Assembly: GCA_964449165.1 (NCBI GenBank)
Contig: CAYVAT010000002.1
Span: forward strand, 124,001-188,000
DNA from: CAYSCW01 sp964449165
Lineage (GTDB): Bacteria > Acidobacteriota > Aminicenantia > Aminicenantales > Aminicenantaceae
Direction: 5' to 3'
DNA: 64,000 nucleotides
Below, piece by piece: positions 8,275-17,521 of this stretch; position 1 is the first letter of the stretch; each line of letters starts with the position of its first letter. Below the pieces are notes generated by a model. The model had not been told where the DNA came from. It saw nothing but the letters and a program-made list of their open reading frames with translations, and did no database searches. Both the position numbers and the translations under genes were made by a program.

Positions 8275-9142
8275 TGGTCAACTGCTCCAGATGGATCTGG
8301 CCGAATCCTTTCTGATGGGCCACTTCGAGGAAGGGCAGTTGTTCAGGGTCGATGCTGAAGAAGCTGGCTCCCATGGCATCTACGGCCACATAATCCACAC
8401 CTGCGACTACAGTTTTGAAGAGTTTGGCGTCAGAGAGCCTCCCTCCTTGAGGTCCATTTCTGATGAGAATACGGAAACCGTCGAGAAGAGTCAGGCAGGG
8501 CTTGAAGAAGGCTGAGAGATCGATCATAGCCTGATCGATCCTCTGATGGAGTTGGTTACGGTTTCCTCCGAGAGCACCCAGCCAGTTCTTCATTCCCATG
8601 GTTAACCTGGAGAGACTATGGGTCTTAGCAATGGGGGCATTGATGATCTTGTCAGCTTGGACAAAGTCTGTAAACACCTCCCATTCTTTGAGCCATTCTC
8701 CACGGAGGGCCATTTTCTTAAGCCGATGTCGGTTGGGAAAGAGGACCTTTGCCCCTGCATCTTTGGCTGCTTGAGCAATGCCAGAGCGGGCGTAGGTTCT
8801 TTGAGCGGGATTGCATGGATTGTCCATGACCTTGACTTCTTTGGCTCCTGCGTCAAAACTGAGCTCGACCAGAGTCTTGACCACCTCCGGGTTTGTGCAA
8901 GCTGCCTGCTCAGGGGTCCTGTCCCAGCCGATATTTGGCTTGACTACGACCACATCCCCTTTGCTTATAAAACGCTTGATTCCTCCCAGTGCTTGGATCG
9001 CTTCCCGGGTGATGGCCCCTGGTGAGTCGCCTTGGACGAGGGCAAGATCTGGGAAATTTTTTTCCTGGGAAAAAAGAGAAGGGGTGAGGCCGAGAGTGAG
9101 ACTTCCTATGGTGACTTCTTTGAGGAATTCTCTCCTTTTCAT
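8255..9142 (-). CDS. DUF362 family protein with export signal
   Basis: Protein of 295 aa. The N-terminus (MKRREFLKEV then a hydrophobic stretch) resembles a Tat signal with a single Arg pair (RREFLK). The body shows the DUF362 pattern: VVVKPNIGWDR, then INAPIAKTHSLSRLTMGMKNWLG and a C-terminal VAVDAMGA. Members often occur with 4Fe-4S proteins, and here the gene overlaps the start of a polyferredoxin gene by 20 bp, so the two are very likely made together. The chemistry of DUF362 is not established. Confidence 0.82.
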   Translation of the reverse strand: MKRREFLKEVTIGSLTLGLTPSLFSQEKNFPDLALVQGDSPGAITREAIQALGGIKRFISKGDVVVVKPNIGWDRTPEQAACTNPEVVKTLVELSFDAGAKEVKVMDNPCNPAQRTYARSGIAQAAKDAGAKVLFPNRHRLKKMALRGEWLKEWEVFTDFVQADKIINAPIAKTHSLSRLTMGMKNWLGALGGNRNQLHQRIDQAMIDLSAFFKPCLTLLDGFRILIRNGPQGGRLSDAKLFKTVVAGVDYVAVDAMGASFFSIDPEQLPFLEVAHQKGFGQIHLEQLTIEKRTV

Positions 9143-9148
9143 CGTCTT

Positions 9149-10330
9149 TTATCCTTTTCCCAGAGAGCGTAAATAATCTAAGATGCCTTCATAGATTCCC
9201 TGGGCCACCTGCTGTCGGTATTCAGGGCTTCGAAGCCTTGCCTCTTCGGTGATGTTGCTCAAGTGTGAGATTTCCACCAGAATGGAAGGCACATTATCTA
9301 CTCCTATCAGAACCCAGAAAGGGCCACCTTTAACTCCCAAGTCTTTGACATCTTTGTACCTTGTGGAAAGAGTCTTGACTAGGTTTATTTGAATCTTTTC
9401 AGCCAGTTCCTTGGATTCGACGATCTTGCTGTTGCGGGCGATCTTGGTGATGATCTCTTTCATCTGGCTGATGTTTTTGGTGGAGGTCGCATTTTCCCGT
9501 GCTGCGATTTCATTGACGGAGGGATCTTGACTGAAATTAAGGTAGAAGGTTTCCACCCCCCTGCGTTTCTTGTTGGGGTTGGCGTTGGCGTGTATTGAGA
9601 TATAGAGGTCAGCCTCTTTCTGGTTGGCGATGACAGTCCGGTTCTCCAGGGGGATGAGGATATCCGATTCTCTGGTGAGGATAACCTCCAGATCACCTTT
9701 CCTATCCAGAAGACTCTTCAGTCTGAGGGCCACATCGAGAACGACTTGCTTTTCTTGAAGGCCCTTTTTTCCGATACAACCAGGATCTTCTCCTCCGTGG
9801 CCAGGGTCGATAACAATTCTCTGAATCCCTAAGCCTAGCTGACGCACCATGCTGTAACCGGATTTGGCTGGTTGTGGAGGTTGAGATTGTTTTCCTGAAG
9901 GAGATTCCGCAGCTTGGTGAGGATAAATATCGATGAGGATCCTGAACGGATCAAAGAGATGCCAGACCCGATAGCGTTTGATCTTTTGGAAATTCAAATC
10001 CGCCACCACCCTGACCGTGGAAGACGTTTTTTGTGCGATGCGTATCTGGCTGAGATAGGCGTTCTGGACTAGGAAGGTTTTTCCATGGAGGATTGGATTC
10101 AGTTTAGCCTGGTAGATGTCGACATAGATGCGGTCAGGATCATGGAGTTCGTTGAAGCTGTATTCTCTCAGTTTACCAACGTCGACTACAACCCGTGTAT
10201 AAGAAGGATGAGTGTAGGAACGGAGGTTGTAGATCTCTATTCTGGGATCATCTTCATCAGGGGGGAATGAAAGAGAGAAAAAGGCTGGGAGAAGAAACAG
10301 AATCAGCAGGGATATTTTTTTGATATCCAT
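9149..10330 (-). CDS. amiC: N-acetylmuramoyl-L-alanine amidase with AMIN domain
   Basis: Protein of 393 aa: a signal peptide (about 1-22), an AMIN domain (about 30-135; YTRVVVDV and FRILIDIYP), a Pro/Gln-rich linker and an Amidase_3 catalytic domain (about 165-390). Zinc ligands and catalytic Glu are visible in DPGHGGEDPG, the Glu of LQEKQVVLDV, SIHANA and VEISHLSN. It cleaves peptide stems from peptidoglycan in the periplasm, usually for daughter-cell separation. It has its own promoter with a very short leader. The symbol is by analogy; AmiA or AmiB is equally possible. Confidence 0.92.
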   Translation of the reverse strand: MDIKKISLLILFLLPAFFSLSFPPDEDDPRIEIYNLRSYTHPSYTRVVVDVGKLREYSFNELHDPDRIYVDIYQAKLNPILHGKTFLVQNAYLSQIRIAQKTSSTVRVVADLNFQKIKRYRVWHLFDPFRILIDIYPHQAAESPSGKQSQPPQPAKSGYSMVRQLGLGIQRIVIDPGHGGEDPGCIGKKGLQEKQVVLDVALRLKSLLDRKGDLEVILTRESDILIPLENRTVIANQKEADLYISIHANANPNKKRRGVETFYLNFSQDPSVNEIAARENATSTKNISQMKEIITKIARNSKIVESKELAEKIQINLVKTLSTRYKDVKDLGVKGGPFWVLIGVDNVPSILVEISHLSNITEEARLRSPEYRQQVAQGIYEGILDYLRSLGKG

Positions 10331-10344
10331 CCTATAATCTATTA

Positions 10345-10373
10345 ATTCTATAAGATATATATACTTATGTCAA
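10345..10373 (-). promoter_or_regulatory. Promoter of the amidase gene, very short leader
   Basis: On the minus strand TTGACA (10368-10373) and TAGAAT (10345-10350) have a 17 bp spacer. The amidase ATG begins only 14 bp after the -10, so the leader would be about 8 nt and holds no clear Shine-Dalgarno. Confidence 0.7.
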
Positions 10374-10387
10374 TTCGGCTTTTCTTC

Positions 10388-11590
10388 TCAAGCTCCGTAT
10401 TTTTTGAGCTTTCCAGCATGGGCCAGCATCAAAGGCATGGCATAAATAGCCTGAAAACGCCCCAGATAGCCTCGGCTGCATTCTCTCTCTGAGAAAGCCT
10501 TTACTCTGTCCGGCTGAGCAGCCAGAGAGTTGAGAAGGAAGGGGTTGGGATGCCAGGAATGGGATTTGAGGCGGCAGGGTGTGGAATGGTCTGAGGTGAC
10601 CACCAGCACTTCTGGTTCAAGAGTCGTAAGGCGGGGAAGATAATCATCCACTTCTTCGATGGCTGTTTTCTTAGCTTCAAAATTTCCGTCTTCTCCCGCT
10701 GAATCTGTTTTTTTGACGTGAACGTAGAAGAAGTCGTAATCCTTGAAGTTTTGTTCCACTGAAGCAAACAGGCTGCCTAAGCCTTCTGTGGGATGGAGGA
10801 TGGTCATGCCCACCAGTTTTGCCAGGCCCTTATACATGGGATATTGAGCGATGGCAACCGGGTTCAATTTATAGAGTTCGTTCATGGTGGGGATGGAGGG
10901 AGTCTTGGAAAATCCTCTGAGTAAGACTGTGTTGGCAGGGACAGAGTTGCCTAGAATTTCTGTCGCTTCTTTTATAAAGCCGTTCACTATCTTAGCTGTT
11001 GGCTCTGCTTTCGGAGAGAGCGGATGAGTGTCGATTGGAGGCTTTCCTTCTTTCTGGGGGTCGGCATCGGTAAGAGAATCAGAGAGGGCCTCGCCGCTGA
11101 ATTTCGCTACAAAACGGTGCTCTCTTCCAGGATAAAGAGTGATGTTTGTGCCTTCTTTCCTTTTCAAAGAGCTGTTGAGCAACTGGCACAAGCTTTCATT
11201 CTTCCTGGTAGGAATCCTTCCTGCTCTCCGATCGATAATCAGGCCTCCTTTCAGGGTGGCAAAATTTCCCCTGGCCACAAGATCCTCTTTTCCTACATCA
11301 ACTCCCGTCCCCAGGGCTTCAAGGATTCCTCGTCCGAGGAGGTGTTTTATAGGATCATAACCAAAAAGAGCCAGGTGGGCGGGACCGCTTCCGGGAGTAA
11401 TTCCCATGAAAACAGGATCTGTAAGACCGCATACGCTCTTGGCAGCAAGGGAGTCGAGATGGGGCGTCTGTGCGGCCTCCAAGGGAGTCTTCCCCTTCTC
11501 AGGCAGATCCCCCAAACCGTCCATCACTAAAAGGACGATTTTCGACTGTGTTTTAACAGTAAGTTCTTGAGCAAGAATTTCCCATTCCAT
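10388..11590 (-). CDS. apgM: 2,3-bisphosphoglycerate-independent phosphoglycerate mutase, archaeal type (ApgM)
   Basis: Protein of 400 aa of the short archaeal-type iPGM family, alkaline-phosphatase superfamily. Metal-site motifs are visible: LLVMDGLGDLP near residue 20, the central DHSTPC near 340 and a following His in SHSWHPNPFLL. TGSGPAHLALFGYDP-like region near 65-80 carries the Ser expected to be phosphorylated. It interconverts 3- and 2-phosphoglycerate in glycolysis without 2,3-BPG. The first 12-14 residues precede the conserved core; the promoter position supports the ATG at 11588-11590. Confidence 0.92.
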   Translation of the reverse strand: MEWEILAQELTVKTQSKIVLLVMDGLGDLPEKGKTPLEAAQTPHLDSLAAKSVCGLTDPVFMGITPGSGPAHLALFGYDPIKHLLGRGILEALGTGVDVGKEDLVARGNFATLKGGLIIDRRAGRIPTRKNESLCQLLNSSLKRKEGTNITLYPGREHRFVAKFSGEALSDSLTDADPQKEGKPPIDTHPLSPKAEPTAKIVNGFIKEATEILGNSVPANTVLLRGFSKTPSIPTMNELYKLNPVAIAQYPMYKGLAKLVGMTILHPTEGLGSLFASVEQNFKDYDFFYVHVKKTDSAGEDGNFEAKKTAIEEVDDYLPRLTTLEPEVLVVTSDHSTPCRLKSHSWHPNPFLLNSLAAQPDRVKAFSERECSRGYLGRFQAIYAMPLMLAHAGKLKKYGA

Positions 11591-11600
11591 TCTAGAGAAA

Positions 11601-11629
11601 ACTATATGAAATTACAGAGATGAAGTCAA
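11601..11629 (-). promoter_or_regulatory. Promoter of apgM, essentially leaderless
   Basis: On the minus strand TTGACT (11624-11629) and TATAGT (11601-11606) are 17 bp apart. The apgM ATG lies 10 bp beyond the -10, leaving a leader of about 3 nt and no Shine-Dalgarno. It is back to back with the guaA promoter. Confidence 0.7.
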
Positions 11630-11670
11630 TTCAAAAGCGTACATGCTTCTGTTCAATCCTTTCTAATACG

Positions 11671-11699
11671 TTTACAATGCCTTTTTCCTCTGCTAAAAT
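11671..11699 (+). promoter_or_regulatory. Promoter of guaA, leaderless
   Basis: TTTACA (11671-11676) and TAAAAT (11694-11699) have a 17 bp spacer. The guaA ATG is at 11706, exactly where transcription should begin. No Shine-Dalgarno lies upstream. Confidence 0.68.
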
Positions 11700-11705
11700 C
11701 GGTAC

Positions 11706-13238
11706 ATGGATAGCGCCCTTATTCTTGACTTTGGATCACAATATACACAGCTTATAGCCAGAAAAATAAGAGGACTGGGTGTCTATTCTGAAATCGTTCC
11801 CTATAATCTTTCCCTTTCCAGGATAAAAAGAAAACAGCCTTCCGTTATGGTGCTTTCTGGCGGCCCTCAGAGTGTTTACCAAAAGGATGCCCCGCTTGTT
11901 TCTGCTGAGATATTCGAGATGGGGGTTCCCTTGCTGGGCATCTGTTATGGTTTGCAGCTGATGGTCTATCTTCTGAACGGAAAAGTCACTCCTTCCCCAA
12001 AGAGAGAATATGGATTTGCCCAATTAAATATTCTAGACAGGAAGGGACTTTTTGCGGGAATAAAGAATGGAGGGCAAGTCTGGATGAGCCATGGGGACAG
12101 TGTGGAAGAACTCCCCCCTGGTTTTATAATCTCAGGGAGGACCTCTAACTGTCCAGCAGCTTCGATTGAATGGAGAGAGAGAAAGCTGTACGGAGTTCAA
12201 TTTCATCCGGAGGTTATCCATACTGAACAGGGAAAGAAGATCCTGGCCAATTTTCTTTTTTCCCAGGCAAAGCTCAGGCATGATTGGCACATGGAATCCT
12301 TTGTTGAGAGAAAAACAGAGGAAATCCGCCGGCAGGTCGGAGAAAAAAGAGTCATTTGCGGACTAAGTGGCGGCGTGGATTCTCTGGTGACAGCCCTGAT
12401 CATACACAGGGCTGTTAGGGATAATCTTTACTGTATTCTTGTTGACAATGGCCTGTTGCGGAAAAGCCAATATCAGGAATTGATGGGGAAATTTAAGAAG
12501 AATTTTTCCTTTAATCTCCTGGGTGTTGACTATTCGCAAACTTTTTTGGAGAAGCTCAGGAGAGTGATTTCACCGGAAAGAAAGAGAAAGATTATCGGCG
12601 AGCTGTTCATCCGCATTTTTGAGAAAGAGGCAGAGAGATTGGGGGGCGCTGAGTTTCTGGCACAGGGAACTATTTATCCTGATGTGATCGAGAGCAACCC
12701 TGTCAAGGGACCTTCTTCTAAGATTAAATCTCACCATAATGTGGGAGGATTACCCCAGAATCTGAAGTTTGAGCTGGTGGAACCCCTTAGAGAACTTTTC
12801 AAAGATGAAGTCAGACAGCTGGCCAAGCAGTTGGGGGTTGGGAGGGAATTTATCCTCCAGCATCCTTTTCCAGGGCCTGGATTGGCGGTAAGGATTGTCG
12901 GTGAAGTCACCAAGGAGAGAGTCGTTCTTCTCAGGGAGGCTGATGAGATTCTCCTCCAGGAGATAAAGCGTGCCGGGCTTTATGATCGGTTGTGGCAGGC
13001 CTTTGTTGTTTTGTTGCCTGTAAGGTCTGTTGGAGTCATGGGTGATCAGCGTACCTATCAGAGTGTGGTGGTCATCCGCCTTGTGCGGAGCGTGGACGGG
13101 ATGACTGCGGATTGGTATCCAGCCAAATCAGAACTCTTGGCTCGTATATCCAACCGGATTGTTAACGAAGTCAGCGGAGTTAACCGGGTTGTTTATGATA
13201 TCACCACCAAACCACCGGGTACGATCGAGTGGGAATGA
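11706..13238 (+). CDS. guaA: GMP synthase (glutamine-hydrolysing)
   Basis: Protein of 510 aa, normal length. The class I glutamine amidotransferase domain shows nucleophile Cys in GICYGLQLM and the His/Glu pair in QFHPEVIHT. The ATP pyrophosphatase P-loop GLSGGVDSLV follows near residue 220, and the dimerisation domain ends in the family-typical PPGTIEWE. It turns XMP into GMP with glutamine and ATP. It heads a plus-strand block; dnaE follows 40 bp later. Confidence 0.96.
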   Translation: MDSALILDFGSQYTQLIARKIRGLGVYSEIVPYNLSLSRIKRKQPSVMVLSGGPQSVYQKDAPLVSAEIFEMGVPLLGICYGLQLMVYLLNGKVTPSPKREYGFAQLNILDRKGLFAGIKNGGQVWMSHGDSVEELPPGFIISGRTSNCPAASIEWRERKLYGVQFHPEVIHTEQGKKILANFLFSQAKLRHDWHMESFVERKTEEIRRQVGEKRVICGLSGGVDSLVTALIIHRAVRDNLYCILVDNGLLRKSQYQELMGKFKKNFSFNLLGVDYSQTFLEKLRRVISPERKRKIIGELFIRIFEKEAERLGGAEFLAQGTIYPDVIESNPVKGPSSKIKSHHNVGGLPQNLKFELVEPLRELFKDEVRQLAKQLGVGREFILQHPFPGPGLAVRIVGEVTKERVVLLREADEILLQEIKRAGLYDRLWQAFVVLLPVRSVGVMGDQRTYQSVVVIRLVRSVDGMTADWYPAKSELLARISNRIVNEVSGVNRVVYDITTKPPGTIEWE

Positions 13239-13278
13239 ATCTTCCAAGATGAAAAATTTTATTTATTAAGAGAAAAAG

Positions 13279-16200
13279 ATGGATCCTTTATTCATTCACC
13301 TTCACAATCATTCAGATTACAGCATCCTTGATGGAGCTCTTTCTCTGGATGCTTTGGTGGAGGCGGCTTGGAAAAACAAGATGCCAGCTCTGGCGCTAAC
13401 TGATCATGGGAATATTTTTGGAGCAGTGAGCTTTTTCAGGAGAGCTAAGGAGAGAGGCATTAAGCCTATCCTCGGTTGCGAGCTCTACGTTGCTCCAAAA
13501 AGCAGGTTCGAGAAGAAGGCAGAAAAAAGAGAGCCTGCTCATTACCATCTGATCTTACTGGTGAAGGATGAAAGGGGTTACAAGAACCTCTCTCAGCTCA
13601 TCACCAAGGCTTATTTAGAGGGCTTCTACTACAGACCTCGGATTGACAAAGAGCTTCTGGCTCAGCACAGCGAGGGCCTCATTGGACTTTCAGGGTGTAT
13701 TAAGGGAGAAATCAGCCATAATTTGTTGTTGGGAGAAGAGGAAAAGGCAGAGAGGGCAGCCCTGGAATACGCCTCTTTTTTTCCTAGGGGAGATTTCTAT
13801 GTTGAGATTCAGGATCATGGACTCAAGGAGGAGAGGATAATTAAACCTCTGCTCGCAGCTTCGGCCAAGAAGCTGGGCCTTCCTCTGGTTGTCACCAATG
13901 ACTGCCACTATCTCGGTAAGGAGGATGCAGAAACTCACGATATTCTTCTCTGTATCCAGACCAATAAAAGGGTAACCGATCAGGACAGAATCCGGTTTGG
14001 ATCAAACGAGTTTTATTTCAAATCAAGTGCTGAAATGGCCTCTCTGTTTAAAGAATTTCCAGAGGCGATTAAGAACACGGTGGAGATAGCCTCTCGATGC
14101 AATTTTGATTTTCCTTCTTCTGGTTACTTCCTTCCTCAATTCAAGGTGCCGGAGGGCGTTTCTGTTAAAGAGTATTTTGAACAGGCAGTCAGGAAGGGGT
14201 TCCAGTCCCAGATGGAATTTTTCCACGAAAAAGGAGAAAAAGACGAGATCCCCGATCTTGATGATTATGAAGAAAGGCTGAACAAGGAAATGGAGCTTAT
14301 CAAAGAAATGGGATTTGAGGGCTATTTCCTGATCGTCTGGGATCTCATCCAGATGGCCAAATCCAAGAAGATTCCTGTGGGGCCAGGAAGAGGATCGGCT
14401 GCGGGCAGCCTCCTGGCTTACAGTCTGGGCATTACTGATATCGACCCCCTGCAGTATAATCTTCTCTTTGAGAGATTCTTGAACCCGGAAAGAATCAGCC
14501 TTCCAGATATTGATATCGACTTCTGCGGGAGACGGAGGGATGAAGTTCTGGCCTATGTGACTCGCAAGTACGGACGACAGAACGTATGCCAGATCATTAC
14601 CTTTGGGACCATGGCGGCCCGCCAGGCCGTGCGAGACGTGGGAAGAGCTCTGGAAGTACCTCTTCCTGAGGTGGACAGGATAGCCAAGATGATCCCTCCT
14701 TTCGGTCCAGAGGCCACTATCGAAGGAGCTTTAAGGAATATTCCCCAGTTAAAGGAGTTAAGAGATAAGAATACTAAAATTGCCCATCTGATCTCCATCG
14801 CTCAAAAATTAGAAGGGCAGGTCCGACATCCCTCCATCCATGCAGCGGGAATCGTCATCGCCCCTAAACCGCTGGTGGAATTCATGCCGCTTTACCAGTC
14901 GGCAAAGGGAGAAATCACCACCCAGTTCCCGATGCAGGATATCGAAGCCCTCGGACTGCTTAAAATGGATTTGCTGGGATTACGGAATCTGACAGTGATC
15001 CAAGATACAATTGAACTGGTGGAGAGAGACAAGGGGATAAAGCTGGACTTGAAGACTATTCCTCTTGATGATGAAAAGACCTTTGATGTTTTCAAATCGG
15101 GAAACACCGACGGCGTTTTTCAATTCGAAAGCCCGGGGATGAAGGACTTACTCCGCAATTTCAAGCCTGAGACTTTCCGGGATTTGATCGCACTCAATGC
15201 CCTTTATCGCCCCGGTCCCTTGAAGAGCGGGATGACCGATGAATTCATCAAGAGAAAGAATCATCCGGAACGAGTTAGCTACGAGGTTCCTGAGTTGGAA
15301 CCCATCCTAAAAGAAACCAAGGGAATCATCGTCTATCAAGAACAAGTGATGCAGATTGCCACCGAACTGGCCGGGTTTTCCCTTGCTGAGGCCGATATCC
15401 TGCGCAAAGCCATGGGAAAGAAAAAAACAGCAGTGATGAAGGCCCAGAAGCAGAGATTTACACAAGGAGCTAAGAAGAGAGGCATCAGCGCCAGCAATGC
15501 CAACAAGATTTTTGAGCAGATCAATTACTTTGCTGGCTACGGTTTCAACAAATCCCATAGCGCTGCCTACGCTTTTCTGGCTTACAGGACAGCCTACCTC
15601 AAGGCCCATTATCCCCTCTGTTTTCTTGCCGCTCTCTTGACTTCAGAAGCAGAGAGAGGTGCCACTTCTCAGGTAGTCAAATATATAAACGAATGCAAAG
15701 AGATGGGAATAAAAGTGCTTCCTCCTGATATCAACGAGAGCGATTTCAATTTTACAGTCTCCAGAGATAGCATCCGTTTTGGCTTTTCAGCCATAAAGAA
15801 TGTAGGAGAAGGAGCGGTTAAAACCATCATCCGTGCCAGAGAAAAGAAAGGAAAATTCACCTCTCCATTTGATATTTTTGAGGAAGTCGACCCAAAGGTA
15901 GTCAACCGCAAGGTAATCGAAAGCTTGATCAAAGCCGGAGCGTTCGATTCCTTAGAGTGGAAAAGATCCCAGCTCTTTCACCTGGTGGACAAGATGATAG
16001 CTTATGCCCATGAAATGCAAAAGATCAAATCCTCCAGGCAGAATCTTCTCTTCGGACGACGCCAGATTGAGCCTCCCTCTGTTCCTGCTGAGATTAAACA
16101 GATGCGGGAATGGGATGAGAGCCTTTTTCTCTCCTACGAAAAAGACGCCTTAGGATTCTATATCACCAGCCATCCCCTGGCCCAATTTGGAAACCGTCTC

Positions 16201-16755
16201 AGGCGACTCGTTTCCCACTCCCTTAATCAGTTGGATGAGGAGAAGGATTTTGACAGTGAAATCAGAGTCGCTGGAATAATCTCCGTGCTTAAGACTCTCA
16301 AGACCAAGAAAGAAGAGAGAATGGCCACTTTCATCCTTGAAGACCTGAGTGGTCGTATCGAGGTGGTCGTTTTTCCAGACAATTATCGGAAATATTTTGA
16401 ATTCCTCAGAGAAGACGTCCTTGTCTGGCTCAAAGGAAGGTTCTTAGGAGAGGGCGAGAGCCGGCGAATTCACCTCAATCAAATCATGCCTCTTCAGGAA
16501 GCCTTCCACAAACAGGCAAAGAGAGTTGTCTTGAGGATTTTTCTTCCCGGGATTGAAGAGTCTGTGTTTATGGATTTGAAAGATATGCTCGATAAGAACA
16601 GAGGAGAGTGTCCTGTTTTCTTTGAACTGGAAACTCCTCATTCTTACCGGATGGTGGTTCAGTCCATCGACATTCAAGGGGTTTCCCCCACAGAGGAGTT
16701 GGCCAAGAATATAGAAGATTTACTGGGGGAAGGCTCGGTTTTGGTTGAATACTGA
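13279..16755 (+). CDS. dnaE: DNA polymerase III alpha subunit
   Basis: Protein of 1158 aa, standard DnaE1 size. An N-terminal PHP domain opens with HLHNHSDYSILDGA; the catalytic palm has PDIDIDFCGRRRDE with the Asp residues that bind metal, and the GPGRGSAAGSL motif. The finger region (GYGFNKSHSAAYA) is followed by helix-hairpin-helix and an OB fold near 1000-1080 (VAGIISVLKTLKTKK). It is the replicative polymerase. The PHP motifs look intact, so proofreading by this domain is possible but not shown. Confidence 0.96.
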   Translation: MDPLFIHLHNHSDYSILDGALSLDALVEAAWKNKMPALALTDHGNIFGAVSFFRRAKERGIKPILGCELYVAPKSRFEKKAEKREPAHYHLILLVKDERGYKNLSQLITKAYLEGFYYRPRIDKELLAQHSEGLIGLSGCIKGEISHNLLLGEEEKAERAALEYASFFPRGDFYVEIQDHGLKEERIIKPLLAASAKKLGLPLVVTNDCHYLGKEDAETHDILLCIQTNKRVTDQDRIRFGSNEFYFKSSAEMASLFKEFPEAIKNTVEIASRCNFDFPSSGYFLPQFKVPEGVSVKEYFEQAVRKGFQSQMEFFHEKGEKDEIPDLDDYEERLNKEMELIKEMGFEGYFLIVWDLIQMAKSKKIPVGPGRGSAAGSLLAYSLGITDIDPLQYNLLFERFLNPERISLPDIDIDFCGRRRDEVLAYVTRKYGRQNVCQIITFGTMAARQAVRDVGRALEVPLPEVDRIAKMIPPFGPEATIEGALRNIPQLKELRDKNTKIAHLISIAQKLEGQVRHPSIHAAGIVIAPKPLVEFMPLYQSAKGEITTQFPMQDIEALGLLKMDLLGLRNLTVIQDTIELVERDKGIKLDLKTIPLDDEKTFDVFKSGNTDGVFQFESPGMKDLLRNFKPETFRDLIALNALYRPGPLKSGMTDEFIKRKNHPERVSYEVPELEPILKETKGIIVYQEQVMQIATELAGFSLAEADILRKAMGKKKTAVMKAQKQRFTQGAKKRGISASNANKIFEQINYFAGYGFNKSHSAAYAFLAYRTAYLKAHYPLCFLAALLTSEAERGATSQVVKYINECKEMGIKVLPPDINESDFNFTVSRDSIRFGFSAIKNVGEGAVKTIIRAREKKGKFTSPFDIFEEVDPKVVNRKVIESLIKAGAFDSLEWKRSQLFHLVDKMIAYAHEMQKIKSSRQNLLFGRRQIEPPSVPAEIKQMREWDESLFLSYEKDALGFYITSHPLAQFGNRLRRLVSHSLNQLDEEKDFDSEIRVAGIISVLKTLKTKKEERMATFILEDLSGRIEVVVFPDNYRKYFEFLREDVLVWLKGRFLGEGESRRIHLNQIMPLQEAFHKQAKRVVLRIFLPGIEESVFMDLKDMLDKNRGECPVFFELETPHSYRMVVQSIDIQGVSPTEELAKNIEDLLGEGSVLVEY

Positions 16756-16770
16756 AGGGTAAAGACTGAG

Positions 16771-17358
16771 ATGGCTTACAAAGTGATTCTTCTTGAGGAC
16801 AGTCCGACAGTTGAGAAAGCTGTCAGGATGTCTCTGTCGTTTCCAGATTTTGAGCTCTATACTTACCATGGAATTGGAGAGTTTTTAGAGAAGTTCCTCG
16901 AGATGAAGCCCGATGTAGTTCTGGTCGGTGTTTCTTTGGTCTCGAGATCAGAGTCCCGGACGCTTAAGGATTGGAAAGGCCTGAAGACCTCCGGGAAAAC
17001 GGCTGTTATCCTTCTCAGGAAAGTCTTTGAGCCTGTTGATCAAGAAAAAGTTGCTGAATTGGATTATGATGCCGTTCTTCGAGTGCCCTTTGCTTCTGAG
17101 GGGCTGGTCAGCTTGGTGTCGAATCTGATGGAGAAAAACAATGACCCTCTCTCCTTGCCAGAAGAGCACCTCCTGGACGACTTTTCCATCCAGGAAGGAA
17201 TTAATGATCTGGATGAGAGAGTCAGGGCTCTGGTAAAGCAGGAAACCTTGGATATGGGAAGAGAACTGGAAAAGAGGATGAAGCTTCAGCTTCTTACTGA
17301 AATGAAGGATTGGCTTCGGAAAAAACTCGATGAGATAAAGGATAAAAGTGAAGCGTGA
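16771..17358 (+). CDS. Receiver-like protein without the phosphorylation residues
   Basis: Protein of 195 aa. Residues 1-120 resemble a response-regulator receiver (KVILLEDSPTVEKAV, then alternating strands and helices, and PFASEGLVSLV at the end). The acidic pair E9/D10 is kept, but the phospho-accepting Asp expected near residue 53 is Gly (VLVGVSL) and the conserved Lys before PF is Val (LRVPF). The C-terminal 70 residues are a charged helical segment. It starts 15 bp after dnaE. Phosphorylation-independent protein binding is an inference; the partner is unknown. Confidence 0.7.
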   Translation: MAYKVILLEDSPTVEKAVRMSLSFPDFELYTYHGIGEFLEKFLEMKPDVVLVGVSLVSRSESRTLKDWKGLKTSGKTAVILLRKVFEPVDQEKVAELDYDAVLRVPFASEGLVSLVSNLMEKNNDPLSLPEEHLLDDFSIQEGINDLDERVRALVKQETLDMGRELEKRMKLQLLTEMKDWLRKKLDEIKDKSEA

Positions 17359-17385
17359 TTCCACGTGCGTTCGAGCCCCGAGGGC

Positions 17386-17413
17386 TTGATATTTTGCTCC
17401 CTTAAAATATAAA
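17386..17413 (+). promoter_or_regulatory. Likely valS promoter with about 100 nt leader
   Basis: TTGATA (17386-17391) and TATAAA (17408-17413) are 16 bp apart. The leader up to the valS ATG at 17522 contains GGCTGCT/AGCAGCC arms (around 17439 and 17477) and overlapping CTCAGCTGAG and CTGAGCTCAG palindromes just before the ribosome site. I found no T-box sequence. Confidence 0.5.
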
Positions 17414-17521
17414 ATCTGGTTGCTGGCCTTGCTATCGGCTGCTCGGACCATCTCTTCTCTCTGAGATTAAACAGAGCAGCAGCCATTCTTCTCAGCTGAG
17501 CTCAGTCATTTGGAGTTGAAA

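Noticed and set aside
11024..11530. 168-codon plus-strand frame inside apgM
   Set aside because: Antisense shadow of a well-supported enzyme gene.
17359..17521. T-box or riboswitch before valS
   Set aside because: Only short inverted repeats; T-box core absent. Kept as a plain leader.
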